From a virus, in the IMG/VR virus record IMGVR_UViG_3300042292_000091, positions 1-59,827 of that record: a stretch of 59,827 bases of DNA; one strand, written 5' to 3'. The position numbers were made by a program, and so were the translations under genes. The notes below the pieces were generated by a model that made no database searches, was not told where the DNA came from, and saw nothing but the letters and a program-made list of their open reading frames with translations. Below, piece by piece: positions 24,539 through 32,249 of this stretch (positions are counted from its first letter, which is position 1; every line of letters begins with the position of its first letter).

Positions 24539-25114
24539 TTAAACTTCCTTAAAACTCGTCACTCTAAAAGTCCCAAAGGGACCACGTTTCTCTGGCCTAA
24601 AATCACCGATACCCATGCTCTCACCCGCTTCATTCAGCAGACGATGTGCGTCCTCAGACGAGAGCATTTGATCATTCAGAATTAAACGGAACTTCGCGCC
24701 CCATTTATCGAATCGGGGGCGATAACGCATCACCCGACCCTTGGTTGCAGGGATCGTGACCGGACGGCCATCAACCTCAAAGTTCCCTGCCGGTTTACCG
24801 TCTTCACCCAAGATGGTGATGGTGTCTGTGTCAATACGCACAGCAGACGGAACAACAAATTTTAGAGTCTTACGCGAACCGCGCATTTTGTGGTTCACGC
24901 CCGCGTTCGCCATCGTTGCAGGGATAGAGAAAGCATTAAAGTAGTATGTTCCATCCTGCGCGATGTAAGCATTCTTCGTCGCCTCGTCTCGCGGATTCAT
25001 ACTATCGACCATCACACGACGGGTCGCCTTGCCTTGCTCTGCCTGTTCCGCAAACTTGTGGATCAAGAGCGGAGTGTTACCACGGATTTCAACTTCAATC
25101 GTCTTCATGTTCAT
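24539..25114 (-). CDS. Conserved phage protein of unknown function (GIGDFRPEKRGPFG)
   Basis: 191 residues with GAGGTAA before the ATG. Features: IEVEIRGNTPLLIHKF at the N-terminus, DGTYYFNAFSIPATMANAGVNHK, a strand-rich centre with FEVDGRPVTIPATKGRVMRYRPRFDKWGAKFRLIL, and ESMGIGDFRPEKRGPFGTFRVTSF at the C-terminus. I recognise this as a recurrent phage family but know no function. It lies directly upstream of the pentamer array on the same strand. Confidence 0.75.
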   Translation of the reverse strand: MNMKTIEVEIRGNTPLLIHKFAEQAEQGKATRRVMVDSMNPRDEATKNAYIAQDGTYYFNAFSIPATMANAGVNHKMRGSRKTLKFVVPSAVRIDTDTITILGEDGKPAGNFEVDGRPVTIPATKGRVMRYRPRFDKWGAKFRLILNDQMLSSEDAHRLLNEAGESMGIGDFRPEKRGPFGTFRVTSFKEV

Positions 25115-25123
25115 TACCTCTGT

Positions 25124-25519
25124 TTAAGCGCGTTCGCGGATTGCGATTTCGCGTGTCAAATAAAACTGTGCTTTCTTCAAGTCCTCGACCGGATCGGCTC
25201 CGACCTTCTTACCGGCGCGGCTCACATACTTCACCACGTTAAAAAGGTAAGCGTTCTCAGTCAGACCTTTTGCTTCTGCGTAGTCTAGAAAGTCTACGCC
25301 CCCGACTGTGTAGTGCGGCGGCTTGTTCACAAGATCAGGCTTGTTTTCTAGTACGTTGAGTGCGGCCTTTGTTTCTCGCACCGCCTCCATAATCTTTGAT
25401 GACTTATTCTTCGACCGCACGGTATACACGTACTGCGGCTTTACCTTTGCGATCTTTGCTATTTCCTTGACCGACTTCCCCGACTGCAACAACTTTAAAA
25501 TCTGCCTTGACTTCGACAT
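25124..25519 (-). CDS. HTH + DUF3310 protein
   Basis: 131 residues. Residues 1-40 (ILKLLQSGKSVKEIAKIAKVKPQYVYTVRSK) form a helix-turn-helix. Residues of about 64-127 (VNKPPHYTVGGVDFLDYAEAKGLTENAYLFNVVKYVSRAGKK...EDLKKAQFYL) are a clear DUF3310 domain, also found in T7 gp1.7, which acts in nucleotide metabolism. The HTH-coding part overlaps the VRR-NUC gene by 116 nt in another frame. Confidence 0.88.
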   Translation of the reverse strand: MSKSRQILKLLQSGKSVKEIAKIAKVKPQYVYTVRSKNKSSKIMEAVRETKAALNVLENKPDLVNKPPHYTVGGVDFLDYAEAKGLTENAYLFNVVKYVSRAGKKVGADPVEDLKKAQFYLTREIAIRERA

Positions 25520-25799
25520 AACTTAATATCTCCTTGCGTAGGTTCTCTACGTTTGTCTCATCTATCACTACTGCGATGCCACCGGCTTTACGTATGTCAT
25601 CGTGATGCTTCAGTTGAAGCGCGGTGGGCTTTCCACCGTTTGCTTTACACTCTATACCATAAAACAACCCGGCGATACAAATAATAAAATCGGGTGCGCC
25701 AGAAGAAGAGAAGCCAGTTCCTATCGGCATCGTGTAGTACGCGCCGAGTTCATTGAGAATCTCCTTCACTCGTTTCTTTACTCGTCCTTCCGGTGTCAT
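25404..25799 (-). CDS. VRR-NUC domain nuclease
   Basis: 131 residues. The N-terminal 90 residues form a VRR-NUC PD-(D/E)XK fold: TPEGRVKKRVKEILNELGAYYTMPIG, GAPDFIICIAGLFYGIECKANGGKPTALQ (PD...ECK catalytic set) and a C-terminal helix. VRR-NUC proteins are Holliday-junction or flap nucleases. The last ~38 residues overlap the start of the DUF3310 gene out of phase. A palindrome lies just upstream of its start. Confidence 0.88.
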   Translation of the reverse strand: MTPEGRVKKRVKEILNELGAYYTMPIGTGFSSSGAPDFIICIAGLFYGIECKANGGKPTALQLKHHDDIRKAGGIAVVIDETNVENLRKEILSYVEVKADFKVVAVGEVGQGNSKDRKGKAAVRVYRAVEE

Positions 25800-26154
25800 G
25801 CTCTACCTTCCTATAAATGCCATTAGTTAATGGCATCCCTCTAAGTTCATTTAAAAGTTTTTCGCTGATGACAAACTGATACCACGTGTCATCAAGCCTC
25901 CAACCTACATCCTCTAATACTTCGGGGATGTCTACGACCTCAAACGCTTTACTGTCTATTGAATGAATCAACACCAACTTCTCTTTGATCTCGGTTGGCA
26001 AGTCCTTGAGCGGGAATTGCCTGTTATACTTTTTATCTACGTAAATAACGAAATGGTCGGACGGCGTTCTCTTCACGTAAACAACCCAATGCCCCGGCCA
26101 GATAGCATCTTTAACCGGAGCCAAGGATGTTGGATCGCCCTTCTCCTCGCGCAT
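25750..26154 (-). CDS. Hypothetical protein
   Basis: 134 residues. WPGHWVVYVKRTPSDHFVIYVDKKYNRQFPLKDLPTEIKEKL forms a compact beta-then-helix segment, followed by DVGWRLDDTWYQFVISEKLLNELRG. Its C-terminus overlaps the VRR-NUC start by 50 nt and its codons GMPLTNG are spelled by the dispersed palindrome at 25817-25836. Function unknown. Confidence 0.65.
   Translation of the reverse strand: MREEKGDPTSLAPVKDAIWPGHWVVYVKRTPSDHFVIYVDKKYNRQFPLKDLPTEIKEKLVLIHSIDSKAFEVVDIPEVLEDVGWRLDDTWYQFVISEKLLNELRGMPLTNGIYRKVEHDTGRTSKETSEGDSQ
25817..25836. promoter_or_regulatory. Dispersed palindrome, copy 1
   Basis: ATGCCATTAGTTAATGGCAT: perfect 9-bp arms around GT. It lies 18 bp upstream of the VRR-NUC start and inside the end of the preceding gene, so a coding role is secondary. 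Confidence 0.7.
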
Positions 26155-26157
26155 ACA

Positions 26158-27207
26158 TCACCGGGGAAGAAGTAAGCATTGGTTCATATCTACCTCGTCG
26201 GTGCTTGATGAGTACGCACCCATCTCCTGCCAGAACGTCGAGATTGTTACTTCGGGAATTATCTGAGCCGATGCTCGGTGTGTCTTCAACATCATTAAAG
26301 AGTATTCCAACTGACGCTGATACTCTTCGGGAACCTTACTCAGTGACTTGTACCATTTAAAAGGTACAGTCTCCTTGACGTAGTTAAACCGATTACCGAA
26401 CGGCAACTCGTCGTCGGCAATGAACTTGTCCATCGCTTCAATCATAGGCTCGGGGCTAATCGCGCCCAGTAGTACGCCGCCGTTAAAGTTGGGGCAATAC
26501 ATCCACTTCTCACCGTCAAAGAAGTCCTTAGACTTGTCGATAGATTCCCTAAATTTATTGCGTTTAGTCGTGTAGTTAGAGTAATGCGTGTCAAATTCTT
26601 GACGCATGGACGACGGCATCTCCAACATGGTCACTTCATTCGCTGCCAACTTAGCCAGAAATGTTTGCAGATTCTCAGTCAATTTGTTCATCGGAAACTG
26701 TGGCTGCGAACTGATGCCGTGTCCGTAGTTTCTGTCAATAAGATCATCAACGATGTCACGCAACTTTGTGGACAAACCGTTTTGTGCGTTACCAATACTT
26801 CTAATCAACGAGTCTGCGGCATCATGCGACGATTCTGGTTTGAGTTTACTCTGCAAATACCGGGGGTTCGCTGTACCTATTTGATGGCGGGTAGCACCGA
26901 CATTGAACGCACCCCAAGGGGTATATAAGTTTAGCGTACCCCCGTCTCCGACTTTGCCGGTAATACTAAATTTGCAGATTTTCATACCAAGAGAAGAGAC
27001 CATCTCTATTGCATAGACTTGCCCGGTCTGGAATGTTTCCACGTGACCGATAAATGCCTTGCCACCCGAATAGTTGTAGACACAAGCAACGCTGCCAAAC
27101 AACGGGCTTGTAGTAACTGCTTGAACTAGATCGTGAGGCAATGGGTTGTACTTCTCCTTGAAAAACAAATCACCCACATTGAACTTAACCTTCTCCTTCT
27201 TCGCCAT
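26158..27207 (-). CDS. Hypothetical protein
   Basis: 349 residues with GAGGTAGC before the ATG. N-terminus MAKKEKVKFNVGDLFFKEKYNPLPHDLVQAV, then beta-rich repeats (GKAFIGHVETFQTGQVYAIEM), and a helical middle and end (LRDIVDDLIDRNYGHG...MLEMPSSMRQEFDTHYSNYT). No catalytic motif was recognised. It belongs to the early operon between VRR-NUC and the VWA protein. Confidence 0.7.
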   Translation of the reverse strand: MAKKEKVKFNVGDLFFKEKYNPLPHDLVQAVTTSPLFGSVACVYNYSGGKAFIGHVETFQTGQVYAIEMVSSLGMKICKFSITGKVGDGGTLNLYTPWGAFNVGATRHQIGTANPRYLQSKLKPESSHDAADSLIRSIGNAQNGLSTKLRDIVDDLIDRNYGHGISSQPQFPMNKLTENLQTFLAKLAANEVTMLEMPSSMRQEFDTHYSNYTTKRNKFRESIDKSKDFFDGEKWMYCPNFNGGVLLGAISPEPMIEAMDKFIADDELPFGNRFNYVKETVPFKWYKSLSKVPEEYQRQLEYSLMMLKTHRASAQIIPEVTISTFWQEMGAYSSSTDEVDMNQCLLLPR

Positions 27208-27219
27208 GACTGCTACCTC

Positions 27220-27345
27220 TTAACTGATGAAGATATAGAAAACTAATACACCAAACAGACAACTAAAGAAGCCATGCCGGAAAGCAGAGTAATACACTCT
27301 CTTCACTTCATAGTTTACCTGTCTTATCAACTCTTCGTCGCTCAT
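27220..27345 (-). CDS. 41-residue single-span membrane protein
   Basis: ATG at 27345 has AAGGAG about 8 nt upstream. The product begins MSDEELIRQVNYEVKRVYYS and ends with a hydrophobic span, GFFSCLFGVLVFYIFIS. The stop is followed at once by the GAGGTAGC site of the 349-residue gene. Site, spacing and membrane span make this a likely gene too short for routine callers. Confidence 0.7.
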   Translation of the reverse strand: MSDEELIRQVNYEVKRVYYSAFRHGFFSCLFGVLVFYIFIS

Positions 27346-27356
27346 GCTCTTTCTCC

Positions 27357-28550
27357 TTACGCTTTCATCACCACACGCTTGTTACCGTTCGGCGGCACGA
27401 ATGACTCGCGGCCACCCTCTTTGATCACCCAGATCGACGGGATCGGGGTCTGCCATGTCACCGGGTCTTCTACGTAACCGTCCGTGAACACGATCATGCA
27501 GTCTGCGTTAATACGATTCTTAACGATGTAGTCACTGACACAGCCCGCACGAGTACCGCCACCACCCAAAGGCTTGAGCATCCGATTGATCTCTGAGTAG
27601 TTACCCTCAAAGACTTGCTCACCATGCACCTCGGTGTCCCACCACAACACACGGATACGCTCGGGCGGCAAGGTATCGCACAGTTCTTGGATACGTGATG
27701 CGACCTTGGCAATGTCCTTGTTGTTGATCGACCCTGACGTATCGACCGCCAGAATGACCTCACCGATTGTTTCGTTGATCGTGCTAGGCAGATAGTGTCC
27801 ATCGGCTAAACGATTCTTATTGAACCGCCGCCATGTGAACTCATCCGACCCGCGCACATTGGCAGTCCAGAAGTCCTGCAACACCTCGCGCCAATCAATC
27901 TCGGGCTTCATCAAATCTTGAATGGCTCGGGGAATGTTCGCCCCAAACCGACCGGCCAACGTACCACCTTGGTGTATGGCTTCATCAACCTTGCTACCCA
28001 ATTTCTCCAAATCACCCGGCTCCATGCCTTCGACTAGATCATCTCCATGATCATCGAACGATTCTTGTGGACGACCTCCGCCGCCTCCCTGCTCTTGCTC
28101 TTGTTTAAGATAGTCATACACACGACGGACAGACCAATCGTGGAACATCGGATCGTAGTAACAACCCGCCGGTAACTTGCACAACTTCTTGTCTTGAATG
28201 TTTGTGATGATGTCGTTCACCACATAGTCCATCGCAATGTTGGCTAGTTTCTTGTCTTTCTTCATCAAGTCCTTGTGACGGGGAATGTGCTTGAGCATCA
28301 CGTGCAGAGTCTCATGCAGCACAACACCGGCAATCTCTTCGTCAGTCAGTGTCTCCAAAAACTTTCTACCGTATCGTTTGTTCAAGCCATCGGTGTACGC
28401 TGTCGGACACTGCCGCTCGTCATCAACAAGGGAAGTCTCACCCATTAGGATGACACCGCCGTATAAGCAAGTCTCAGGATGGCGAATTAGTTTAATGTTC
28501 GCCTTCTTCAACCGCGTTTCTAGATCGACTTCACGCACGACTGCGTTCAT
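27357..28550 (-). CDS. Metallopeptidase-like + VWA protein (DUF2201 type)
   Basis: 397 residues. N-terminal zincin-like domain with VVLHETLHVMLKH (H79-E80-x2-H83), then a Gly/Gln-rich linker (GGGGGRPQ), and a C-terminal VWA-like domain with MIDAS residues D270-T-S272-G-S274 (ILAVDTSGSINN), GGGGTRAG and VFTDGYVED. This HExxH plus VWA layout is the DUF2201 family, normally partnered with a MoxR AAA+ ATPase, which is encoded nearby at 28753-29835. Such pairs act in metal insertion or protein-complex remodelling; the phage target is unknown. Confidence 0.9.
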   Translation of the reverse strand: MNAVVREVDLETRLKKANIKLIRHPETCLYGGVILMGETSLVDDERQCPTAYTDGLNKRYGRKFLETLTDEEIAGVVLHETLHVMLKHIPRHKDLMKKDKKLANIAMDYVVNDIITNIQDKKLCKLPAGCYYDPMFHDWSVRRVYDYLKQEQEQGGGGGRPQESFDDHGDDLVEGMEPGDLEKLGSKVDEAIHQGGTLAGRFGANIPRAIQDLMKPEIDWREVLQDFWTANVRGSDEFTWRRFNKNRLADGHYLPSTINETIGEVILAVDTSGSINNKDIAKVASRIQELCDTLPPERIRVLWWDTEVHGEQVFEGNYSEINRMLKPLGGGGTRAGCVSDYIVKNRINADCMIVFTDGYVEDPVTWQTPIPSIWVIKEGGRESFVPPNGNKRVVMKA

Positions 28551-28741
28551 AACTCCACCTCACTTTGTTTGACTATGATCTTGTACCCAAGTTCCTTGAT
28601 CATGAACAATTCCCGCCGACTAAATGTTCGTCGATGGGACAGCCTCGCCAGAATCGTTGACTTAGGACACTCTGGATAAAACCTTTCTGTGCCATAGACC
28701 TCACGCTTGGTGATGACTATCTGCATTTGATCGTCATTCAT
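28547..28741 (-). CDS. Conserved small protein between VWA and MoxR genes
   Basis: 64 residues: MQIVITKREVYGTERFYPECPKSTILARLSHRRTFSRRELFMIKELGYKIIVK. The pattern ITKREVYGxExFYPxCP ... T(L/F)(T/S)R...IKELGY is one I have seen in phage small proteins without known role. The ATGA overlap with the VWA gene implies coupled expression. Confidence 0.7.
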   Translation of the reverse strand: MNDDQMQIVITKREVYGTERFYPECPKSTILARLSHRRTFSRRELFMIKELGYKIIVKQSEVEL

Positions 28742-28752
28742 TAGTCTCTACC

Positions 28753-29835
28753 TCAGATTAAAAGTTCAATGTTCTTCATGCCCCATGCTCGTAACTCATC
28801 GTTGTTACGTGCCAACTTCGCGGTGCGCTTGGACTCAAACACCATCGAGTTGAAGCAAGCCTGTATTTCCTCAGACTTCAACCGCTTCACAAACTTCATG
28901 AACGATGTGAGTTCATCCTGCGTGTCGATGGTATCGACCGCATTGAACATGGCGTGGAACAGGACTGCCGGGTTCGTCGGTATCGCAATGTTCTCGGGGT
29001 CAGCCAGAATGTCAGCGACCTTGAGCCACTCCTTCTCCATCTTCATAAACGCATCGACCGACTCGGCAAACGCACCACCACAAAGCCCGGCCAGTGCTGC
29101 CTTCGTCACGTATTGACCTAACTTGCCAGAGTTGTTCACAACCTCATTAGCACCGACCAACGACCGGGGCGTAACGAATGATGTAATGGGCTTGGCCGGG
29201 TCAAAGATGTACGGGTTCTGCTCCTGCCCACCATCAAGATACGACGCGAGACACGACGGATTCATGGCAACCCATGTACGAATGATGCGGGAGATACCAT
29301 TATCAGTTGCCCACAGATTCCAACGCCGGGCATCGGGCTTACGCACATTGATCACACACAGACGATTCAACACGTGCGCCGACAGCGTATCGCCAACACC
29401 GTCAGAGGAATTATTACCCGTTGCGAACACGATAGATCCCGCTGGCAGTTTCACATCACCGACCGTTCGCTCAAGCATCAACCGGGTGAAGATAACTTGC
29501 AGCAACTTGTTCGCCTTGCTCACCTCGTCAAGCATGATGATCTTGGGCTTCGGGCTGTCCAACTTGAACAACTCCGACACGTAAGACTCCAACGATTTAG
29601 TCTGATGGTTCGGTATCCGCATCACTACGTCGGACACATCCAACACCGGGCAGTCTGCATAGATCGGGTCATACTCGTTACCCAAAATCTGTTTAACCAT
29701 AGTCAACACCGTTGACTTGCCGATACCCGGCTCACCGCGCAGCATCACCGTTCGATGATGACCAATCGTTGCGATCAAGTTCGGGATATCACTCAGTTCA
29801 ACAGGGTTGTTGAAGTTGATTGTCTTGTTAGCCAT
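28753..29835 (-). CDS. MoxR-type AAA+ ATPase
   Basis: 360 residues. Walker A GEPGIGKST (34-42), Walker B IIMLDEVSKA (99-108), sensor-1 region FATGNNSSDG and an arginine-finger region near LNRLCVINVRKPDARRW. This is the MoxR/CobS-like AAA+ class, which works with VWA-domain partners. The partner VWA/zincin gene is two genes downstream. The start follows GAGGTAGCAAAC; a palindrome sits immediately before that. Confidence 0.9.
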   Translation of the reverse strand: MANKTINFNNPVELSDIPNLIATIGHHRTVMLRGEPGIGKSTVLTMVKQILGNEYDPIYADCPVLDVSDVVMRIPNHQTKSLESYVSELFKLDSPKPKIIMLDEVSKANKLLQVIFTRLMLERTVGDVKLPAGSIVFATGNNSSDGVGDTLSAHVLNRLCVINVRKPDARRWNLWATDNGISRIIRTWVAMNPSCLASYLDGGQEQNPYIFDPAKPITSFVTPRSLVGANEVVNNSGKLGQYVTKAALAGLCGGAFAESVDAFMKMEKEWLKVADILADPENIAIPTNPAVLFHAMFNAVDTIDTQDELTSFMKFVKRLKSEEIQACFNSMVFESKRTAKLARNNDELRAWGMKNIELLI

Positions 29836-29852
29836 GTTTGCTACCTCTCGTT

Positions 29853-29872
29853 ATGCCATTGGTTAATGGCGT
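29853..29872. promoter_or_regulatory. Dispersed palindrome, copy 2
   Basis: ATGCCATTGGTTAATGGCGT. Arms GCCATT/AATGGC are intact, with one inner mismatch. It lies between the 52-residue gene and the GAGGTAGC site of MoxR. Confidence 0.65.
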
Positions 29873-30030
29873 TAATAATCCACACAGTCATCACATTGTT
29901 CTGAGGCTTCCGTCAGTACTTTGACCGCCTCCTCGATGGCAAGTTCCTCCTTCTCAGACAGATTCTTGCCCTCGACCACCCACAACACCTCGGCCAGTGC
30001 CGACATCAATTTCTTTTCTAACAGGGTCAT
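29872..30030 (-). CDS. 52-residue acidic helical protein
   Basis: ATG 30030 overlaps the previous gene's stop (ATGA). The product begins MTLLEKKLMSALAEVLWVVE and ends SEQCDDCVDY, acidic and helical with a C-terminal CDDC. Stop codon lies at the edge of palindrome copy 2. Coupling and composition support a real gene, function unknown. Confidence 0.65.
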   Translation of the reverse strand: MTLLEKKLMSALAEVLWVVEGKNLSEKEELAIEEAVKVLTEASEQCDDCVDY

Positions 30031-30944
30031 ACGCTCACCCCGAATGTCTTCAAGATGTCATCAATAGATTCTTTAATCACGACACGCTTCGTGTCTGAGT
30101 TACGCAGTTCGTCGATGGTGGTGTTACCCAGTACCTTCTCAAGTGACGACCGCGCTTGCTCCAACTTGGGGTCTTCTACGAGATTAAAGTTACGGAACGT
30201 ATCGCAAAGCTCACGGGCGCGTTCCAACGTAGAGTCATACAGTCTTCGACGACGCACCTTCACCTCGCCGTTGTCACCCACCGTTGTCTCGGTCTCGCAG
30301 CAATAACTGATCGACTCCATCACCTCGATCAACTGCTTCGTCTGCTTGCCCAAGATATCCTCGACCATGCGCTTCGCTTGTTTCTCGTAGTGCGTTGCCA
30401 TGTCATCAAGCAAGTCCTGTGCAATCTTGCAACGGAAGTCCCCGGTCGGAACCTCGCTCTGCACCAGATCAACAGAGAACTTGTAACGCAACTCGGCTGC
30501 ATCGGGATACTCTGATCGGTCGAACATATCGCCTTGCACAAACGCCATGTTGCTCACGATGGACGGATACTTGTTCAAGAAGTCTTCGACCAATTCATAA
30601 AACTTCTTCTCATGCTCACGATATTCTTTATGGAATCGTGCGATGTTCACCACGGGTAGTAGGCGTTGCGATCCCGCCCAGTCATACGTGCATCGCTGCA
30701 CCCAGTTGTACATCGTCTGCCGATAGTTCAAGACCGCCTTGTGTTCGGCATTGTTGGCAAGAAGATTCTTAACGAACTTGCCACTGTCCTTGCTCGCTTT
30801 CTTAGCGAGCGTCACCTCGTCGCTGATCTGCCGATCCTGCACCGTCGCATTCCATACGTGCGACTCGACTGACACAAGCACACACGCAGATGACAGGGAG
30901 ATGATGTGTTTCGGCTTGTTCAGAATTGTCTGACTCATTTCCAT
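30027..30944 (-). CDS. DUF3150-like protein near MoxR/VWA
   Basis: 305 residues, mostly helical. VSVESHVWNATVQDRQISDEVTLAKKASKDSGKFVKNLLANNAEHKAVLNYRQTMYNWVQRCTYDWAG resembles the N-terminal part of DUF3150 proteins, which occur beside MoxR and VWA genes on plasmids and phages. The middle has LVEDFLNKYPSIV. The GAGGTAGCAATC site and palindrome copy 3 precede it. The assignment rests on pattern memory and context. Confidence 0.6.
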   Translation of the reverse strand: MEMSQTILNKPKHIISLSSACVLVSVESHVWNATVQDRQISDEVTLAKKASKDSGKFVKNLLANNAEHKAVLNYRQTMYNWVQRCTYDWAGSQRLLPVVNIARFHKEYREHEKKFYELVEDFLNKYPSIVSNMAFVQGDMFDRSEYPDAAELRYKFSVDLVQSEVPTGDFRCKIAQDLLDDMATHYEKQAKRMVEDILGKQTKQLIEVMESISYCCETETTVGDNGEVKVRRRRLYDSTLERARELCDTFRNFNLVEDPKLEQARSSLEKVLGNTTIDELRNSDTKRVVIKESIDDILKTFGVSV

Positions 30945-30964
30945 GATTGCTACCTCTGGTTGTT

Positions 30965-30984
30965 ATGCCATTACTTAATGGCGT
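30965..30984. promoter_or_regulatory. Dispersed palindrome, copy 3
   Basis: Core GCCATTACTTAATGGC (30967-30982) with perfect 7-bp arms. It lies just upstream of the GAGGTAGC site of the 30944 gene and overlaps the stop of the gene before. Confidence 0.7.
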
Positions 30985-31162
30985 TTTGATTGTTCAAACG
31001 ATCTAGTCTGTATTGCAGATACCTACGAAACGCATTCTCTACAAATATCTTAGACCGCAATTCTTCGTGTAAGTTCCGTAGTTTTTTCAACTCTTCTGTG
31101 GATTTCTCAATCCGCTCGGTTAAATCTTCAACGGTGTCTTTGATTATGTCTTGCTCGTTCAT
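30971..31162 (-). CDS. Small coiled-coil protein
   Basis: 63 residues from ATG 31162 (MNEQDIIKDTVEDLTERIEKSTEELKKLRNLHEELRSKI...). Continuous heptad-like helix. GAGG lies about 10 nt upstream; an in-frame ATG at 31189 lacks a site. It overlaps the upstream gene by 35 nt. Confidence 0.6.
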   Translation of the reverse strand: MNEQDIIKDTVEDLTERIEKSTEELKKLRNLHEELRSKIFVENAFRRYLQYRLDRLNNQNAIK

Positions 31163-31316
31163 CACCAAAAGCCTCAAGAAACCAATCATTCATGTTGTTA
31201 CCCTGCTCGATGATCCAAGCCTCTTCCGCTTGCTCAGACTTCCACTTGTTACGCTTGGCCTCGATCTTGCGGAGTAGAACTTCTAAACCTTTTGCTATGT
31301 GTTCGGGTTCGTTCAT
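31128..31316 (-). CDS. Small helical protein
   Basis: 62 residues from ATG 31316 (MNEPEHIAKGLEVLLRKIEAKRNKWKSEQAEEAWIIEQGNN...). GGAG is 8 nt upstream and ATGA overlaps the previous stop. Basic and helical; unknown function. Confidence 0.6.
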   Translation of the reverse strand: MNEPEHIAKGLEVLLRKIEAKRNKWKSEQAEEAWIIEQGNNMNDWFLEAFGDERARHNQRHR

Positions 31317-31513
31317 TCGCCAATCTCCTGCACTGCGGTAAGTTCGGCATCCATCCACTCGTATTCCTCTTCAGATACGTCCGTATCTGCGTCATACCAA
31401 TCGGTATCGCGGAATTTGTCGCAAGCCTCTTCTTGGTTGTCGGCTTTAACGTATACCGTCTTCACTGCAAACATCGTGACGGGGACGGTGAAGGTATAAA
31501 GTTTCTCGCTCAT
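31313..31513 (-). CDS. Small acidic protein
   Basis: 66 residues from ATG 31513 (MSEKLYTFTVPVTMFAVKTVYVKADNQEEACDKFRDTDWYDADTDVSEEEYEWMDAELTAV...), with GGAGG at a good distance. The beta-strand N-terminus plus an EEACDKF helix and an acidic tail are seen in small phage host-takeover proteins; no function assigned. Confidence 0.65.
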   Translation of the reverse strand: MSEKLYTFTVPVTMFAVKTVYVKADNQEEACDKFRDTDWYDADTDVSEEEYEWMDAELTAVQEIGE

Positions 31514-31514
31514 C

Positions 31515-31754
31515 TCACGCCTCCTTCTTTGTCGGCTTGAACAAGTCTGCAAAAGATTCAGAAAACGAAAAGTCATCTCCCGGTACGATCATCGCGTCAT
31601 CTACCCATATCGCAGATGCACCCGACTCGTCGTAAACCTCGTCAAGACTCATCATCTGTGACACCCGACTCACTATCTCGTCTGCTTTGAATCCATCGGG
31701 ACTATCTACATCATCAAACTCAAACATCACCATCACTTGCAATTTCTTAGCCAT
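31515..31754 (-). CDS. Small acidic protein
   Basis: 79 residues from ATG 31754 (MAKKLQVMVMFEFDDVDSPDGFKADEIVSRVSQMM...), chosen because GAGG is 8 nt upstream. The ferredoxin-like pattern of strand, D-rich loop and helix recalls small phage proteins of unknown function. Confidence 0.65.
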   Translation of the reverse strand: MAKKLQVMVMFEFDDVDSPDGFKADEIVSRVSQMMSLDEVYDESGASAIWVDDAMIVPGDDFSFSESFADLFKPTKKEA

Positions 31755-31756
31755 CT

Positions 31757-31954
31757 TCATGTCCTCGCGTACTTGTTTAGTTGTTTCAACATCTCTTTGT
31801 CACGCACGACACCATACGCACCCTTGTGCGCTGTGATCGTCACGCACCACTTCACTTTCTTCGCATCTGCCTCGCCACAACGTAGGCAGGTAATGAATCC
31901 CACCTCGACGCGCTTGGCTGCGACCTCTTCTGTTCGACACGCTACGCACCACAT
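31757..31954 (-). CDS. Small zinc-ribbon protein
   Basis: 65 residues. WCVACRTEE and FITCLRCGEADA give two CxxC pairs (CVAC and CLRC) for a treble-clef or zinc-ribbon site. GGAGGTAGC precedes the ATG, and palindrome copy 4 precedes that. Confidence 0.7.
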   Translation of the reverse strand: MWCVACRTEEVAAKRVEVGFITCLRCGEADAKKVKWCVTITAHKGAYGVVRDKEMLKQLNKYART

Positions 31955-31969
31955 AGTTGCGCTACCTCC

Positions 31970-31989
31970 ATGCCATTACCTAATGGCAT
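31970..31989. promoter_or_regulatory. Dispersed palindrome, copy 4
   Basis: ATGCCATTACCTAATGGCAT, perfect 9-bp arms, identical to copy 5. It abuts the GGAGGTAGC site of the zinc-ribbon gene. Confidence 0.75.
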
Positions 31990-32207
31990 TACTCTCTGAA
32001 AAACTTGGCGGTCATGGCCGTCATGCCTACGACACCTGCCGTAAACGCAATCAGGTATAACCAATTACCACCCGGTATAAGTTCGACTAGGGCAACCGTG
32101 ATTAAGTTCACGCAGCACCCAAACAACACCAACTCTGAAAACTTCTTAACCCTTGCCTCGCGGCGACGGCGACCTGTGCTAGGCCATTTGTAGTCTTTAC
32201 GAATCAC
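31989..32207 (-). CDS. Small two-span membrane protein
   Basis: 72 residues. A basic N-terminus (RKDYKWPSTGRRRREARVKKF) is followed by two hydrophobic spans: ELVLFGCCVNLITVALVELI and WLYLIAFTAGVVGMTAMTA. It is the first gene of the minus-strand early operon after the non-coding region. GGAGGTAGC precedes the ATG. Confidence 0.7.
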   Translation of the reverse strand: MIRKDYKWPSTGRRRREARVKKFSELVLFGCCVNLITVALVELIPGGNWLYLIAFTAGVVGMTAMTAKFFRE

Positions 32208-32218
32208 TTGCTACCTCC

Positions 32219-32238
32219 ATGCCATTACCTAATGGCAT
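32219..32238. promoter_or_regulatory. Dispersed palindrome, copy 5
   Basis: ATGCCATTACCTAATGGCAT, identical to copy 4 and again touching a GGAGGTAGC site on the minus strand, upstream of the 72-residue membrane protein. Confidence 0.75.
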
Positions 32239-32249
32239 TTGCTTTGAAT

